This document shows, in pieces, positions 9,773 through 18,931 of a stretch of 34,148 nt of DNA. Numbering within the stretch: position 1 is the stretch's first letter; the number at the start of each line of letters is the position of its first letter. Below the pieces are notes generated by a model, which saw only the letters and a list, made by a program, of their open reading frames with translations, did not search any database and had not been told where the DNA came from. The stretch covers positions 1 through 34,148 of the forward strand of contig JABHOG010000047.1 of the NCBI GenBank assembly GCA_018694835.1, read 5' to 3'. The translations under genes and the position numbers were made by a program. Source of the stretch: Planctomycetota bacterium (GTDB lineage: Bacteria > Planctomycetota > UBA8108 > UBA1146).

Positions 9773-11388
9773 CCTCTCCCCCCAAATGGCGACTTGGTTC
9801 GTCGCCTGCCTGGTCCACGGCTACTCTTCTCAGGTAATTTCTCATCCGGAGATACCAGGATGCTGAAGGGATAGGCTCCTGACTTCTGATCATCCGGTGT
9901 CGAGCGAACCCTCTCAACACCAGAAATCCCCTCGAGGTTTCTCTGCAAGGTTTCGATCGCTTCGAGCCCATTGCGACGAGAGTTATCGGACTGGCCGATC
10001 AACTCGATCTCGATTCCTATTTTCGATTCGCCCACCACCCGGCGAAGACTGATCTGCTCGAGTGAAATCTCCGAAGGAAGATCCTGGCGAAGACCATCGA
10101 GAATTTTCGCATAGAACTTTCCCGTCTCGATCTCCTGGACGATCCTGGTCTCTCTCTTGCGGAACACATCGTTTTCGGTTCGAGCGTCTTCCTCGGCCTT
10201 ACGCCAACTGCTGATATTTCCGCGCCATTTGCGAATCGTTTCCCACGCGCCCGAGGAGCGGCCGGCAGATATCGACACATCCATCACCTGCAATCCGACG
10301 GCAAGAATCAGCGCTGCGACTCCTACCCATAGATATCGTGTGTGATCGCGGAACGTCCTGCGCTCGCGTTCGACGGTGGGTAACAGATCAACGATCTGCT
10401 CCTCCGAATCGAGAGCTGCTGCTGCGCTTCCGACTACCAGGGTCCACTGTGGGCCATCGGTTCCAGTAAAGGTGACTTCCTCGATATCTTTACCGATCAG
10501 TTCTCGTAGTTCAGCACCGCGGCACACCAGCGCCGCTCCGATGCCCGATACCAGAACTCGATCTGCCACGACATCGTCAATTTTCAACTGAGCCTGGCAG
10601 AATGTGAGGGAAGAACTGAGCATCTGTCCCAGTTGGCTGGTCCACCCTCGGTGGCAGCCAATCAGCGCCTCTTCTCCGTCGAGCAGGTCTCCCGACGAGA
10701 AGGCTTCGACCATCTTTTTCGCTTTGGAATCTGAAACCGAGAGGCGCTCCGAGACCAGATCCACCAACCCATTCAGGCCAAATCCAACGGTGCGTGCAAA
10801 CAGCAACCGATTCTCGCGGACCACCAGAACCTGAGTTTCGGTCTCCTGAACGTCGCACACCAGTACCGTCTGATCTCCACTGTCAGGACCATGGCTGGCG
10901 AGGTGTCCATGATAGGTTCCGATGGCAGAAGGTAATGCCAGTTGCACCTGCCCTTTACTCTCGCGAATTTGGTCGATGATGGGCTGGAGTACTGCGTCTT
11001 TCCCGACCCCGAGTAACAACAATGTGTCCTCGGATAGGCTTTCAGGAACTAGCAGTTCGATGTGCCCACCGGAGAGTGCGTCTCCAGTCTTCTCGGCGAT
11101 CTCCTCGATCTCGTAATGAAGAATCAAATCGAGTCTCCAGGAGGGCACCGGAGGCACACTGTGGTAGCGCAGAGAAGAACTCTCGCCATCGAGAACCAGC
11201 ACGATGTTACCGATAGGAAATCCCAGGTTCGACAGTTCCACGATCCATGCACCGATACTCGACTCACCATCGGATTCCAGTTCGTGGACAGAAACAACCT
11301 CAACGGTGTGGCCGACCCCCCGTACATGGGCCGCACGCCAACGGTTTTCCTTCAACTCGAGTACGGCTACCTGCCCCTTGTAGGACAT
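9769..11388 (-). CDS. PilM-PilN fusion (GspL-like platform protein)
   Basis: The protein is 539 residues. The first 330 form an actin-like PilM/GspL cytoplasmic domain: VAVLELKENRW at the start, a middle stretch LVCDVQETETQVLVVRENRLLFARTVGFGLNGL split here as successive strands typical of the type IV pilus PilM family, and RVLVSGIGAALV near 280. A single transmembrane helix (YLWVGVAALILAVGLQV, about 353-369) is followed by a coiled coil and a PilN-like ferredoxin domain (SEISLEQISLRRV ... LEGISGVERVRS). In many type IV pilus systems these are two genes; the fused order matches GspL of type II secretion. The protein couples the assembly ATPase to the pseudopilus platform. The start ATG overlaps the upstream TGA by one base. 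The C-terminus is very basic. Confidence 0.85.
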   Translation of the reverse strand: MSYKGQVAVLELKENRWRAAHVRGVGHTVEVVSVHELESDGESSIGAWIVELSNLGFPIGNIVLVLDGESSSLRYHSVPPVPSWRLDLILHYEIEEIAEKTGDALSGGHIELLVPESLSEDTLLLLGVGKDAVLQPIIDQIRESKGQVQLALPSAIGTYHGHLASHGPDSGDQTVLVCDVQETETQVLVVRENRLLFARTVGFGLNGLVDLVSERLSVSDSKAKKMVEAFSSGDLLDGEEALIGCHRGWTSQLGQMLSSSLTFCQAQLKIDDVVADRVLVSGIGAALVCRGAELRELIGKDIEEVTFTGTDGPQWTLVVGSAAAALDSEEQIVDLLPTVERERRTFRDHTRYLWVGVAALILAVGLQVMDVSISAGRSSGAWETIRKWRGNISSWRKAEEDARTENDVFRKRETRIVQEIETGKFYAKILDGLRQDLPSEISLEQISLRRVVGESKIGIEIELIGQSDNSRRNGLEAIETLQRNLEGISGVERVRSTPDDQKSGAYPFSILVSPDEKLPEKSSRGPGRRRTKSPFGGRG

Positions 11389-13931
11389 CAGTTCCCCCCC
11401 GCATGGATGAGTTTCAATTCCTGTACTGCTATGGCCGCTCCCGGTGTGCCTGGATACTGATCCAGCAACGACTGAAAGTAGAATCGTGCGATCTCGAATC
11501 TATTTTTTCCGAGCGCATCGTGAGCACGAGACAGTAACAACTCCACCTTACCGACGGTCAAGAGTTGCTCTGCGTTTGTGGTTTCACTCTTGCGCTGATC
11601 GATGATTTCCTGTGCTGTCTTGGCCGGATCCAGTCCTCTAAATCTAGCTATCGATTCGCGGCAGAGCCTCTCGAGATAGGTACCGGTAGGTGATCCCGGA
11701 AACTTCTCTGAATCCTCAAGGACGGCAGAGATCTGCCCGAGCGCAGCGTTGACCTCGACATCGATGTGTTGCTCCATCTGATCCAGTTTCCGGGTTACGT
11801 CGGCTCGCCAGGGGAAATCTGTTCGAGTCTGCTGGATCAATCGAGCCGCATCCCCTTCAGTCCTGGCATCGATCGCGCGTTCCACCTCGGCGAGAGCCTC
11901 CAAAACTCGTGATTGCTCGCGCTCACTACTGGCGGTGAACGAAACATCGAGCGCACCACCGGCGATGATAATTCCTGCGTCCGCCATCAACAGCGTGCCT
12001 CGCCCGTCATGGTCAGGGAATACCGAGAACATCATCGGCTGCTGAAATGTCGCCACCATCTGATCCTTGCCGATTCCAATCGAGATCTCGGTTCCGGAGC
12101 AAGGTTGCAGATCGGCCCAGCGATTCGCCGAGTTAACCAGTTTATTGCCGGCAAAGACCTGCACAGGAGAAGAGCTCCTTCGCCCAGGAATCCTCCCTAC
12201 CAGGATCAATGGAGTGGGGCGTTGCGGAGTCCAACTGGCTGCAATCTTCCAGCCGATGGAGCGAGCGAACTGCTGAATCGCCACTTTCCCTTGCCCCAGT
12301 TCATCCAGTTCGAAACCAAGTCGAATCGATCCATCATCACCTGTGACCACTTGCTCACGTCGAACCGGCAGTAACTGCCCCCATGGCATCGATCGGGGAG
12401 GTCCGACAGCCACTCGAAGGTCCGAGATCAACTCCTGCCGACCCCGCATCAACTTGCCAACGCCGAACGCATCGACAGCCAGATCCATCTTCTGTTCATC
12501 ATCTCCTGCGGAAATGACAGTCGCTGGATCTCTTCCAGTCTCGACCGCTCTGACCACCAACTGGTCGAGCAATAGTTGACCGCTTCCTTGCCCCAATGCG
12601 ACTAGCGAGACTCTTGCAGATCCTCCTTTCCCCTTCACCGGAGGTGCAAACTCTGCAGCATGCCCACTCCAGTTCGAGGACGACTTCAATGAGGAAAACT
12701 GTTCGTCAACGATTCGGTCTCCTTGATCACTCGACTCGATCCACCGAACGCAGAATCCGATCCGCTCGAAACCGACCTTTTGAAGACGAGCACTGAGCCG
12801 CAATCCATGATCCTGATCGACCTCGAAAACGGTGTCATACTCGAGGCGAAAAATCCCCAGTGCATCGGATTTCCCGCTGCACGAAAGCCACTGCTTCCCC
12901 TGTGGAGCCTCATCGCCTCGTTGAACATCGAGGGTCCCCTCGCCGCTGGCGAGTCGCCACGGCCCATCGACTATCGTGCCGATGGGTACCTGTTCGAAAT
13001 GTCCGGCTCCGGAAAGCCGATCACCCTCGGGAACCACCAGGTCAGGATTACTTGCGAGATCCTCAATCCACCCATAGCCCGAGTAGAGCACTACGCCCAG
13101 TACCAGGATGAAGGAGATGGTGAAAAGCCCCTGAGAACCCTGTGAACCAACATCGACCCGGGTACTACGCCCCACTGTCATCTCGGCGGCAGGATTCGCC
13201 GCCGATCGGGTTGTCTTTCGAATCGCTGCTCGTCCATCCCCGGCCGGTTTCGACCCAGCGGGAAAGCCCTTCGCGGTGAACTCCGTCATGCCGATGCGGA
13301 ATTGAACACCATTTCTCAGTTCCAGTTTCTTGACCCTCTGTTGCCCCGCAACGATTCCATTTCCGGAGCCGAGGTCGGACATGTACCACGCACCATCTTG
13401 CTCGAGCAGGACAGCGTGCTTGGAAGAAATTCTATTGTCTTCGATGGTCACGTCGGCCTCTTCAGCGCGACCGATGACCACTCGTCCAACCGCTGGGATC
13501 CAGTGATCGATACCGCCATGCTGATAGGTCAAGCAAGGACCAGTGGGCGCAGTTTTAGCAGAAGATGTTGTGGAAGATGTGGCCGGTGCAGAAGCAGGTG
13601 CTGAGATCGGCGTTCGATCGGTTTCATCCTCGAGTAGAGCCCCGTCTGTCAATTCTAGCAGGAACTCCGCATCCCCGATGCAGATACAATCGCCATGTGA
13701 AAGTGTCACCTGGTCAACCTTTTGCCCGTGCAGAATACTCCCATTGGAGGAAGAGAGATCCTGATAAACGAAAGCATCACCCTCCCAGCGAAAAACTCCA
13801 TGCTTACGAGAAGCGGCTCGATCCTCGATCACAATGCGAGACCCGGGGTCCCTGCCGATTGTGATCGGTTCCTGAGTGATGTTGACGATGGTCTTACGAC
13901 CGATGTCCTTCACGCGAATCCTGCCACTCAT
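11388..13931 (-). CDS. Membrane protein with two FHA domains and periplasmic jelly-roll-like region
   Basis: I chose the ATG at 13931 (847 residues): GGGGAG lies 7 nt upstream and the start follows the regulator's TAG by one base. ATG at 13946 or TTG at 13949 would add 5 or 6 residues. FHA domain 1 (about 15-90) has IGRDPGS, SRKH and SSNGSILHG; FHA domain 2 (about 145-215) has IGRAEEA, SSKHA and GSGNG. Both keep the Gly-Arg, Ser-x-x-His and Asn-Gly residues that bind phosphothreonine. A membrane helix (LFTISFILVLGVVLY, about 270-285) separates these cytoplasmic readers from a long exterior part with beta-rich carbohydrate-module-like segments and a C-terminal helical repeat (ALGKNRFEIARFYFQSLL). 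The likely role is to link a Ser/Thr kinase signal to the secretion platform; this is inference from position in the operon. Confidence 0.85.
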   Translation of the reverse strand: MSGRIRVKDIGRKTIVNITQEPITIGRDPGSRIVIEDRAASRKHGVFRWEGDAFVYQDLSSSNGSILHGQKVDQVTLSHGDCICIGDAEFLLELTDGALLEDETDRTPISAPASAPATSSTTSSAKTAPTGPCLTYQHGGIDHWIPAVGRVVIGRAEEADVTIEDNRISSKHAVLLEQDGAWYMSDLGSGNGIVAGQQRVKKLELRNGVQFRIGMTEFTAKGFPAGSKPAGDGRAAIRKTTRSAANPAAEMTVGRSTRVDVGSQGSQGLFTISFILVLGVVLYSGYGWIEDLASNPDLVVPEGDRLSGAGHFEQVPIGTIVDGPWRLASGEGTLDVQRGDEAPQGKQWLSCSGKSDALGIFRLEYDTVFEVDQDHGLRLSARLQKVGFERIGFCVRWIESSDQGDRIVDEQFSSLKSSSNWSGHAAEFAPPVKGKGGSARVSLVALGQGSGQLLLDQLVVRAVETGRDPATVISAGDDEQKMDLAVDAFGVGKLMRGRQELISDLRVAVGPPRSMPWGQLLPVRREQVVTGDDGSIRLGFELDELGQGKVAIQQFARSIGWKIAASWTPQRPTPLILVGRIPGRRSSSPVQVFAGNKLVNSANRWADLQPCSGTEISIGIGKDQMVATFQQPMMFSVFPDHDGRGTLLMADAGIIIAGGALDVSFTASSEREQSRVLEALAEVERAIDARTEGDAARLIQQTRTDFPWRADVTRKLDQMEQHIDVEVNAALGQISAVLEDSEKFPGSPTGTYLERLCRESIARFRGLDPAKTAQEIIDQRKSETTNAEQLLTVGKVELLLSRAHDALGKNRFEIARFYFQSLLDQYPGTPGAAIAVQELKLIHAGGN

Positions 13932-13932
13932 G

Positions 13933-16026
13933 CTAGTGCTCCCCATCAATCCCTGAATTACGCTTCAACTGATACTTCTCGATCTTCTGATCCAGTGTCG
14001 GTCTTGAGACTCCCAGTTGTCGGGCAGTCTTACTCTTGTTCCAGGAGTTCTCCTCGAGGATGGCAGCGATCACCTGGCGCTCCAGGCCCTCGGTAGCTTC
14101 CGCCACCAGTTCCCGCAGGGTACCGCGCATCGGTTCGCGATTTTCAGATCCCGCCTTGGGACCATGCGACAGCACCGAAGGGGAAATCGTCTCGGGGACG
14201 ATGACATCTTCGGAGAGCGCCACCAGACGCTCGATCTCATTCTCCAGCTGACGAACATTGCCGGGCCAGGGACTGTGATAGAGGGCATATAGAGTTCTCG
14301 GATCCATCTTGGGTCGATCTCGATCATGGCGGGAACAGACTTCATCGATGAAGTGGTCCACCAGCAGTGGGATGTCCTCTCGGCGTTCTCGAAGAGCGGG
14401 CAACTGGACTGTCAGCACATTCAATCGATAGTAAAGGTCTTCGCGGAAATTGCCGTTTCGCACCATCTCTTCGAGTTTTTGGTTGGTGGCGGATAAGATC
14501 CGAACATCCACGCGAATCGTATCCCGGGATCCGACCGGTCGAATTTCTCCATCTTCGAGAACCCGCAGTAATTTAGCCTGTAGTTCCGTACTCATGTCGC
14601 CGATCTCATCGAGAAACAGGGTTCCTCCATCGGCCAGTTCGAAGAGTCCCTTCTTGTCACGATGGGCGCCAGTGAAGGACCCCTTCACATGACCGAAGAA
14701 CTCACTCTCCAGCAAATTCTCAGGAATCGCTGCGCAGTTCTGCGAGACGAAGGGCTGGTCCTTGCGGTTCGATCCAACATGAATCGCCTGTGCCACCAGT
14801 TCCTTGCCGGTTCCGCTCTCTCCCAGAATCAGCACCGGCATGTCGGTATTGATCACGCGATCGAGCAGTTCGAAGACTCGGATCATGATCGGCGAGCGGG
14901 TCACGATTCGATCAAAGGAGTGCTTCAAATCGGGTCTGGCTCCACGTTTGAGTAGAGCCCGAACATCTTCTGGCTCTACATCTCGAGCAATCAGCATCGC
15001 CTGAAGTTCACGGTTCAGCGCCTCGACCTGGTCCTTGGAAGACTGGATCGCTTCCTGTTTACGATGCAGTTCCTCGAACAAGCGAGCATTCTCGATGTAG
15101 ATCGCCGCCTGGTCCGCGAGGAACTGGACGAAACGGAGAGTCCCCTTGTGGAAAGAGTGCTTTTCAAATCGATTATCGACATAGGCGGCACCCAATATTT
15201 TGCCACGCAATCGAAGGGGCACACACAGGACCGACTCCAGCCGCAAGTTTGCGATGGATGCCGATTCATGGAAACGAGGATCACTGCGAGCATCTCCAGT
15301 CAAAACCGGTTCGCCAGAATCGATGACTCTGCGAGTGAGTGACTGGCTGACCTGTAGGTGAGCCCTTCGAACCACATCTCGATCGATGTTTCGGGATGAA
15401 GCCACTCGCAGTTCCCGGTCCTCCTCGATGATCAAGAATCCCCGCTCGGCTCCAGAAATCTCGATGATATTCTGAAGGATCACCTCGAACAGTTCTTCCG
15501 TCACGAGGATGGCACCGAGGTCCCTGGTCAACTGGAGCAATCGGAGAAAGATTTCTCTTTCCTTCTGGAAGCGAATCGGATCGTCGGTGGTGGCCTCTTC
15601 TGCGATCGGTTCAAGAAAGTACTCGGTGCTGAGAACCAGTGTTTCCCCGGCGGGAGCGCTTTCACGATGCATTTCAGGAATCTCGCCGAAGAAGATCTGA
15701 GTCTTGCCGATCTCGATCAGATCTCCGACCATCAAGGGCTGACGACGAATCAAGATCCCGTTGACGAGAGTGCCATTGCGACTTCGAAGGTCTTCGATGT
15801 GCCAGCGCCCCTGAATCCTGTTCAGTTGACAATGCTGACGGGATGACGAGATGTCTCCCACCTCGACATCGTTCTCCCGTGAGCGACCGATGGCGATCAA
15901 ATCTGCTTTCAACCGGACACGGCGTTCCCCCGCCGTATCACGGATGATCAGTTCAGCAGGGCTCGCCGAGTGGTTCGGCTGCCCCCCATGTCGTGCTCGT
16001 TCAGGCACGTCCAATGTGGTCTCCAT
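13933..16026 (-). CDS. Sigma-54-dependent regulator: FHA-GAF-AAA+-Fis
   Basis: The protein is 697 residues. An FHA domain (about 25-112; Gly47-Arg48, SSRQH 61-65, Asn84-Gly85) is followed by a GAF domain (about 165-315), a sigma-54 activator AAA+ domain and a Fis-type HTH (NKSKTARQLGVSRPTLDQKI) near the C-terminus. Walker A is GESGTGKE (402-409) and Walker B lies in GGTLFLDEIGD (467-477). The sigma-54 contact loop reads GSFTGA (449-454) instead of the consensus GAFTGA. Such proteins use ATP to open sigma-54 promoter complexes; the FHA and GAF domains suggest control by threonine phosphorylation and a small ligand. It is the first gene of the secretion operon, so autoregulation is plausible. 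No strong ribosome site precedes the ATG, and no sound sigma-54 promoter was found in 16027-16112. Confidence 0.93.
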   Translation of the reverse strand: METTLDVPERARHGGQPNHSASPAELIIRDTAGERRVRLKADLIAIGRSRENDVEVGDISSSRQHCQLNRIQGRWHIEDLRSRNGTLVNGILIRRQPLMVGDLIEIGKTQIFFGEIPEMHRESAPAGETLVLSTEYFLEPIAEEATTDDPIRFQKEREIFLRLLQLTRDLGAILVTEELFEVILQNIIEISGAERGFLIIEEDRELRVASSRNIDRDVVRRAHLQVSQSLTRRVIDSGEPVLTGDARSDPRFHESASIANLRLESVLCVPLRLRGKILGAAYVDNRFEKHSFHKGTLRFVQFLADQAAIYIENARLFEELHRKQEAIQSSKDQVEALNRELQAMLIARDVEPEDVRALLKRGARPDLKHSFDRIVTRSPIMIRVFELLDRVINTDMPVLILGESGTGKELVAQAIHVGSNRKDQPFVSQNCAAIPENLLESEFFGHVKGSFTGAHRDKKGLFELADGGTLFLDEIGDMSTELQAKLLRVLEDGEIRPVGSRDTIRVDVRILSATNQKLEEMVRNGNFREDLYYRLNVLTVQLPALRERREDIPLLVDHFIDEVCSRHDRDRPKMDPRTLYALYHSPWPGNVRQLENEIERLVALSEDVIVPETISPSVLSHGPKAGSENREPMRGTLRELVAEATEGLERQVIAAILEENSWNKSKTARQLGVSRPTLDQKIEKYQLKRNSGIDGEH

Positions 16027-16112
16027 CTTTGGGCTAGGAGTGGGATCCTGGGACTACTGGATGGTCGCATGCGGGAACCAGATGTAAAGAAGATTTTACA
16101 GGGGGGTGCCCG

Positions 16113-17588
16113 TTACTTAGATGGCCCCGAAGTGCCACCCGTGGCCTTTTGAAGCAGGAGTAGTGATCGGTCCTGCCAATCTCGAGCACGAGAGGTATAG
16201 CCATTACGACCCTGGTAAATCAGGCAGAAGGGGGTCGAAACTCCCTTCCACTCCACCACACCCGCCAGCGAACTGACCCCCCGGATGGTGCCGGTCTTGG
16301 CCCGCACCTTTCCCGACAGTGGCGAAGATCGAAAGCGCCGAGCGAGGGTTCCGTCGACCGCTCCGACCGACAATCCATCGAGCAATACGGCTCCCCAGCG
16401 GCTCACCAATGCGGTTTCCAGCAGTTTCCTCAGCAGTCTGGCATCGAGCAGATTTTGACGAGAGAGCCCCGAGCCATCTCGGATCACCACACCCTCCTGG
16501 GCGGAACAATTCTTCACCAGCCAGGATTTCAATACCGGTGACACCGATGCAAAGGAACCATCGCCACCACTCTCCCGTCCGAGCACACGCGCCAGCGCAT
16601 CTGCGTAGAGATTCTGACTTTGCTTGAGCATCACGGGCAGCCGGGACGAAACTGAATGCTGGATCGTGGCCACCGACGTGGCCTTTGCCGCCGGAGTCAG
16701 CTTTGTGCCCGAGACTTCAATTCCTGAATCCTCGATCATCTTCAAGAATACACTGACAAATCCATCGGCAGGATCTGGAACCGTGACCCACTCGGTCCGT
16801 TCACCAGAAGTGGCGAGAAATTTTCCTGAAACTGTCACCTCCCAGCCTCTTCGCGAGCGAGCAATATGGTAGAGATGATCCTTCTTCTTGCTGGTAGGAA
16901 CCAATCGATTGCGCAACGAAAGTAATGGATGCTCCGGTTTGAGAAGAACCGAGACCTGACCGTCAACCACCGGACCGATCACAACATCGATGCAGTTATC
17001 ATTGAGGTTCAAGGCACCGGACGGAGCGCAATACCACCGGGTCAACTGATCGACTGGCCAGTCGGGATGAATCCCTGATCCGGTGAGGTAACGAACATCG
17101 GCGAGCACTCGTCCCTCGATTCGCTCGATACCCTGCCCCTTCAGTTGGCTGATCCACGGACGCAGTTCCCACAACAAATCATCCTTGTTTTCGCGACCAC
17201 AGATGGCGGGATCCCCACCTCCGATCACCAGTAGGTCCCCCTTTAGCACCCCATCTTCGATATCACCGAGACGCATCAAGTCCGTCTTCAAGGAATGATC
17301 AGGGCCGAGTTGAGCCAGTACCGCAGCCGCCACCACCAGCTTCATACAGGACGCTGGAGCTCGCAGTTGGCTCCCTCGGTGCTCGATCACCTTTCCTGTC
17401 GGAAGGCGTATCGAGAAGGATATTTCAGATTCTTTCAGACCCAGTTTCTTGGCTTGAGCCACGATCGCATCGCCCAGCCCAGACCCCGCCAATAATGGTG
17501 GTGTGACCCACAACAACAGCAGCAGCCAGAGCAGTAGAGAAGGCACGGATCGATACGGCACGGCAGTTAGGTTTTTTGATCTTTGCAT
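16113..17588 (-). CDS. dacB: D-alanyl-D-alanine carboxypeptidase/endopeptidase, PBP4 type (peptidase S13)
   Basis: The protein is 491 residues from the ATG at 17588, chosen because AGGAGG lies 7 nt upstream; a TTG at 17612 would add eight residues before the signal peptide. The signal peptide is VPSLLLWLLLLLWVTPPLLA. The three catalytic motifs of S13 are intact: SxxK (Ser80-Cys-Met-Lys83 in APASCMKLV), SxN (SQN before LYADALARV) and KTG (RAKTGTIRGVSSLAG). The large insertion between the first two motifs, typical of PBP4, is present. The enzyme trims peptide stems or cleaves cross-links of peptidoglycan in the periplasm. It is divergent to the unknown gene at 17689 and separated from the secretion operon by 86 nt. 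Presence of this enzyme implies a peptidoglycan wall. Confidence 0.92.
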   Translation of the reverse strand: MQRSKNLTAVPYRSVPSLLLWLLLLLWVTPPLLAGSGLGDAIVAQAKKLGLKESEISFSIRLPTGKVIEHRGSQLRAPASCMKLVVAAAVLAQLGPDHSLKTDLMRLGDIEDGVLKGDLLVIGGGDPAICGRENKDDLLWELRPWISQLKGQGIERIEGRVLADVRYLTGSGIHPDWPVDQLTRWYCAPSGALNLNDNCIDVVIGPVVDGQVSVLLKPEHPLLSLRNRLVPTSKKKDHLYHIARSRRGWEVTVSGKFLATSGERTEWVTVPDPADGFVSVFLKMIEDSGIEVSGTKLTPAAKATSVATIQHSVSSRLPVMLKQSQNLYADALARVLGRESGGDGSFASVSPVLKSWLVKNCSAQEGVVIRDGSGLSRQNLLDARLLRKLLETALVSRWGAVLLDGLSVGAVDGTLARRFRSSPLSGKVRAKTGTIRGVSSLAGVVEWKGVSTPFCLIYQGRNGYTSRARDWQDRSLLLLQKATGGTSGPSK

Positions 17589-17642
17589 CCAGAATCCTCC
17601 TGGCCTCCGCAAGCCTAGACCCGGAAGCTAGAGATCACAAGG

Positions 17643-17671
17643 CTGACTGGACGCATATCTACGACTAGGAT
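17643..17671 (+). promoter_or_regulatory. Candidate sigma-70-like promoter for the 17689 gene
   Basis: CTGACT (17643-17648) and TAGGAT (17666-17671) are separated by 17 nt and lie just upstream of the plus-strand gene. Each hexamer matches four of six consensus bases. The implied leader is about 10 nt before the AGGAG ribosome site region, which is short but possible. The same TAGGAT -10 occurs in the promoter at 31301. Confidence 0.3.
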
Positions 17672-17688
17672 CAAGCAGGAGAATCATC

Positions 17689-18915
17689 ATGACGCAACAA
17701 GGTCCTCGCAAGAAGCCCAGATCCCGTGCCGCCGAATCGATTCATCGAAGAATTCGAGGCGTGGTGAAGTCACTCCTCAGTAATAATGATGGAGAATCAC
17801 TCACTGGCCTTCCAGACCACATCGAATTAAAGATCCGGATCCCCATCCATTTGCGGGAGAATGATCATCGGGATTCAGTCCAGTTCGCAGACTCGCTTCT
17901 TGCGCAGATCGAAACGCTACGAATCCAGGGAGAAACTGAATCTCTCGGCCATCGATCAGGCCATGCACCATGCTACTGGTGTCAAGCGCCGGTCTGCCAG
18001 CACTCACACCCTCCCGATTCTCGATCGGTACTGGCCGGTTGGTCCGCTACTGGGATACCGATCTGGCGAGAGTTGGCTTCCCTTTTCATCGAGAGCGGCG
18101 ATCCCCAGATTGACCTGCTCTATGGCGAGCATCCGGGACCAGCAGTGTGCTGGAGAGGAGAGGGAGATTTGCTCGATGAAATCCTCCCTGAATATCTCAA
18201 CGATTCACTGTTTGCTCGACCGGTCGGCGCGTTACTGGCAGGCGGTTTTCCAATTCAGGATCTCCCTGGCGAAACTCTCAGCATCACGGCATTGATCCTG
18301 GAATCGCGAGCCGGAAGAGTCGTACCGAGGTACTCACTCAATCTGCTCTGTGAAGTTCCGGCACCGCATCACATCGCCACCATCACAGCGGATTACTCAC
18401 GATCATTGCTGGCGGGATGGATTGGAGCCTTGCGCTCCTCCCTGCACCAATTCCAGGAACAACTGATCGTCGAGGCATCCCGCGGCAAACGCGCCTCGTT
18501 GAAGAGTACTCGTGAAAAAATCGTCGACCTGCTGATCGAATCCAGATCCCAGCTAGAAACGTTGCGACGGCGTGATGAGCGAAGAACCCAGCATGCCCAG
18601 AAACGTTCGGAAGACCCCCATCGCCCCACATCTGCGGCACTGGGAGACCTTCTAGCAAGCGACGGATCGGACCTGTTCGAGGATCGCAAGGAATCCACCC
18701 TGGTGCTTCGTGGTCCACAAGGAAGAATCCACATCTTCACCTCCACGGGAAGACACATCACCAGTGCGATCTACAGTACCGATTCGATTCAATCGAGAAT
18801 CGCTCGTACACGCTGGGTTCCGATGAATAAAGAGAGAGCTCGTGCATTGGTCGAGCGGGTACGACGATCGACCGAACCGGGAAACCCCGGACTTTCACAG
18901 GGGGGCGCCTCATGA
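17689..18915 (+). CDS. Unknown protein with a Cys/His cluster
   Basis: The protein is 408 residues and I do not recognise its family. The ATG has AGGAG 7 nt upstream. The N-terminus is very basic (GPRKKPRSR, IHRRIRG) and there is no signal peptide or membrane segment. Residues 95-107 hold CxxC-x4-C-x-H-x-H (Cys95, Cys98, Cys103, His105, His107), which could bind zinc. A predicted helical, charged stretch around 255-310 (SLKSTREKIVDLLIES, QLETLRRRDERR) may be a coiled coil. The C-terminal part (STLVLRGPQGRIHIFTSTG, HITSAIYSTDSIQSR) looks beta-rich. It is the only complete plus-strand gene here, divergent from dacB and convergent with the dipeptidase. A cytoplasmic, possibly nucleic-acid-linked role is only a guess from its charge. 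Confidence 0.8.
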   Translation: MTQQGPRKKPRSRAAESIHRRIRGVVKSLLSNNDGESLTGLPDHIELKIRIPIHLRENDHRDSVQFADSLLAQIETLRIQGETESLGHRSGHAPCYWCQAPVCQHSHPPDSRSVLAGWSATGIPIWRELASLFIESGDPQIDLLYGEHPGPAVCWRGEGDLLDEILPEYLNDSLFARPVGALLAGGFPIQDLPGETLSITALILESRAGRVVPRYSLNLLCEVPAPHHIATITADYSRSLLAGWIGALRSSLHQFQEQLIVEASRGKRASLKSTREKIVDLLIESRSQLETLRRRDERRTQHAQKRSEDPHRPTSAALGDLLASDGSDLFEDRKESTLVLRGPQGRIHIFTSTGRHITSAIYSTDSIQSRIARTRWVPMNKERARALVERVRRSTEPGNPGLSQGGAS

Positions 18916-18931
18916 GTCGCTTCAGCGACTC
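18914..18931. terminator. Shared hairpin over both convergent stop codons
   Basis: GAGTCGC (18914-18920) and GCGACTC (18925-18931) form a perfect 7-bp stem with a TTCA loop. The plus-strand TGA (18913-18915) enters its left arm, and the minus-strand TGA (18922-18924) lies in the loop. No T-tract follows on either strand, so it is at best a weak intrinsic terminator or an RNA 3'-end stabiliser. Confidence 0.45.

Noticed and set aside
16040..16080. Possible sigma-54 -24/-12 site upstream of the regulator
   Set aside because: On the minus strand GG and GC are 9 nt apart rather than 10, and the flanking bases match poorly.
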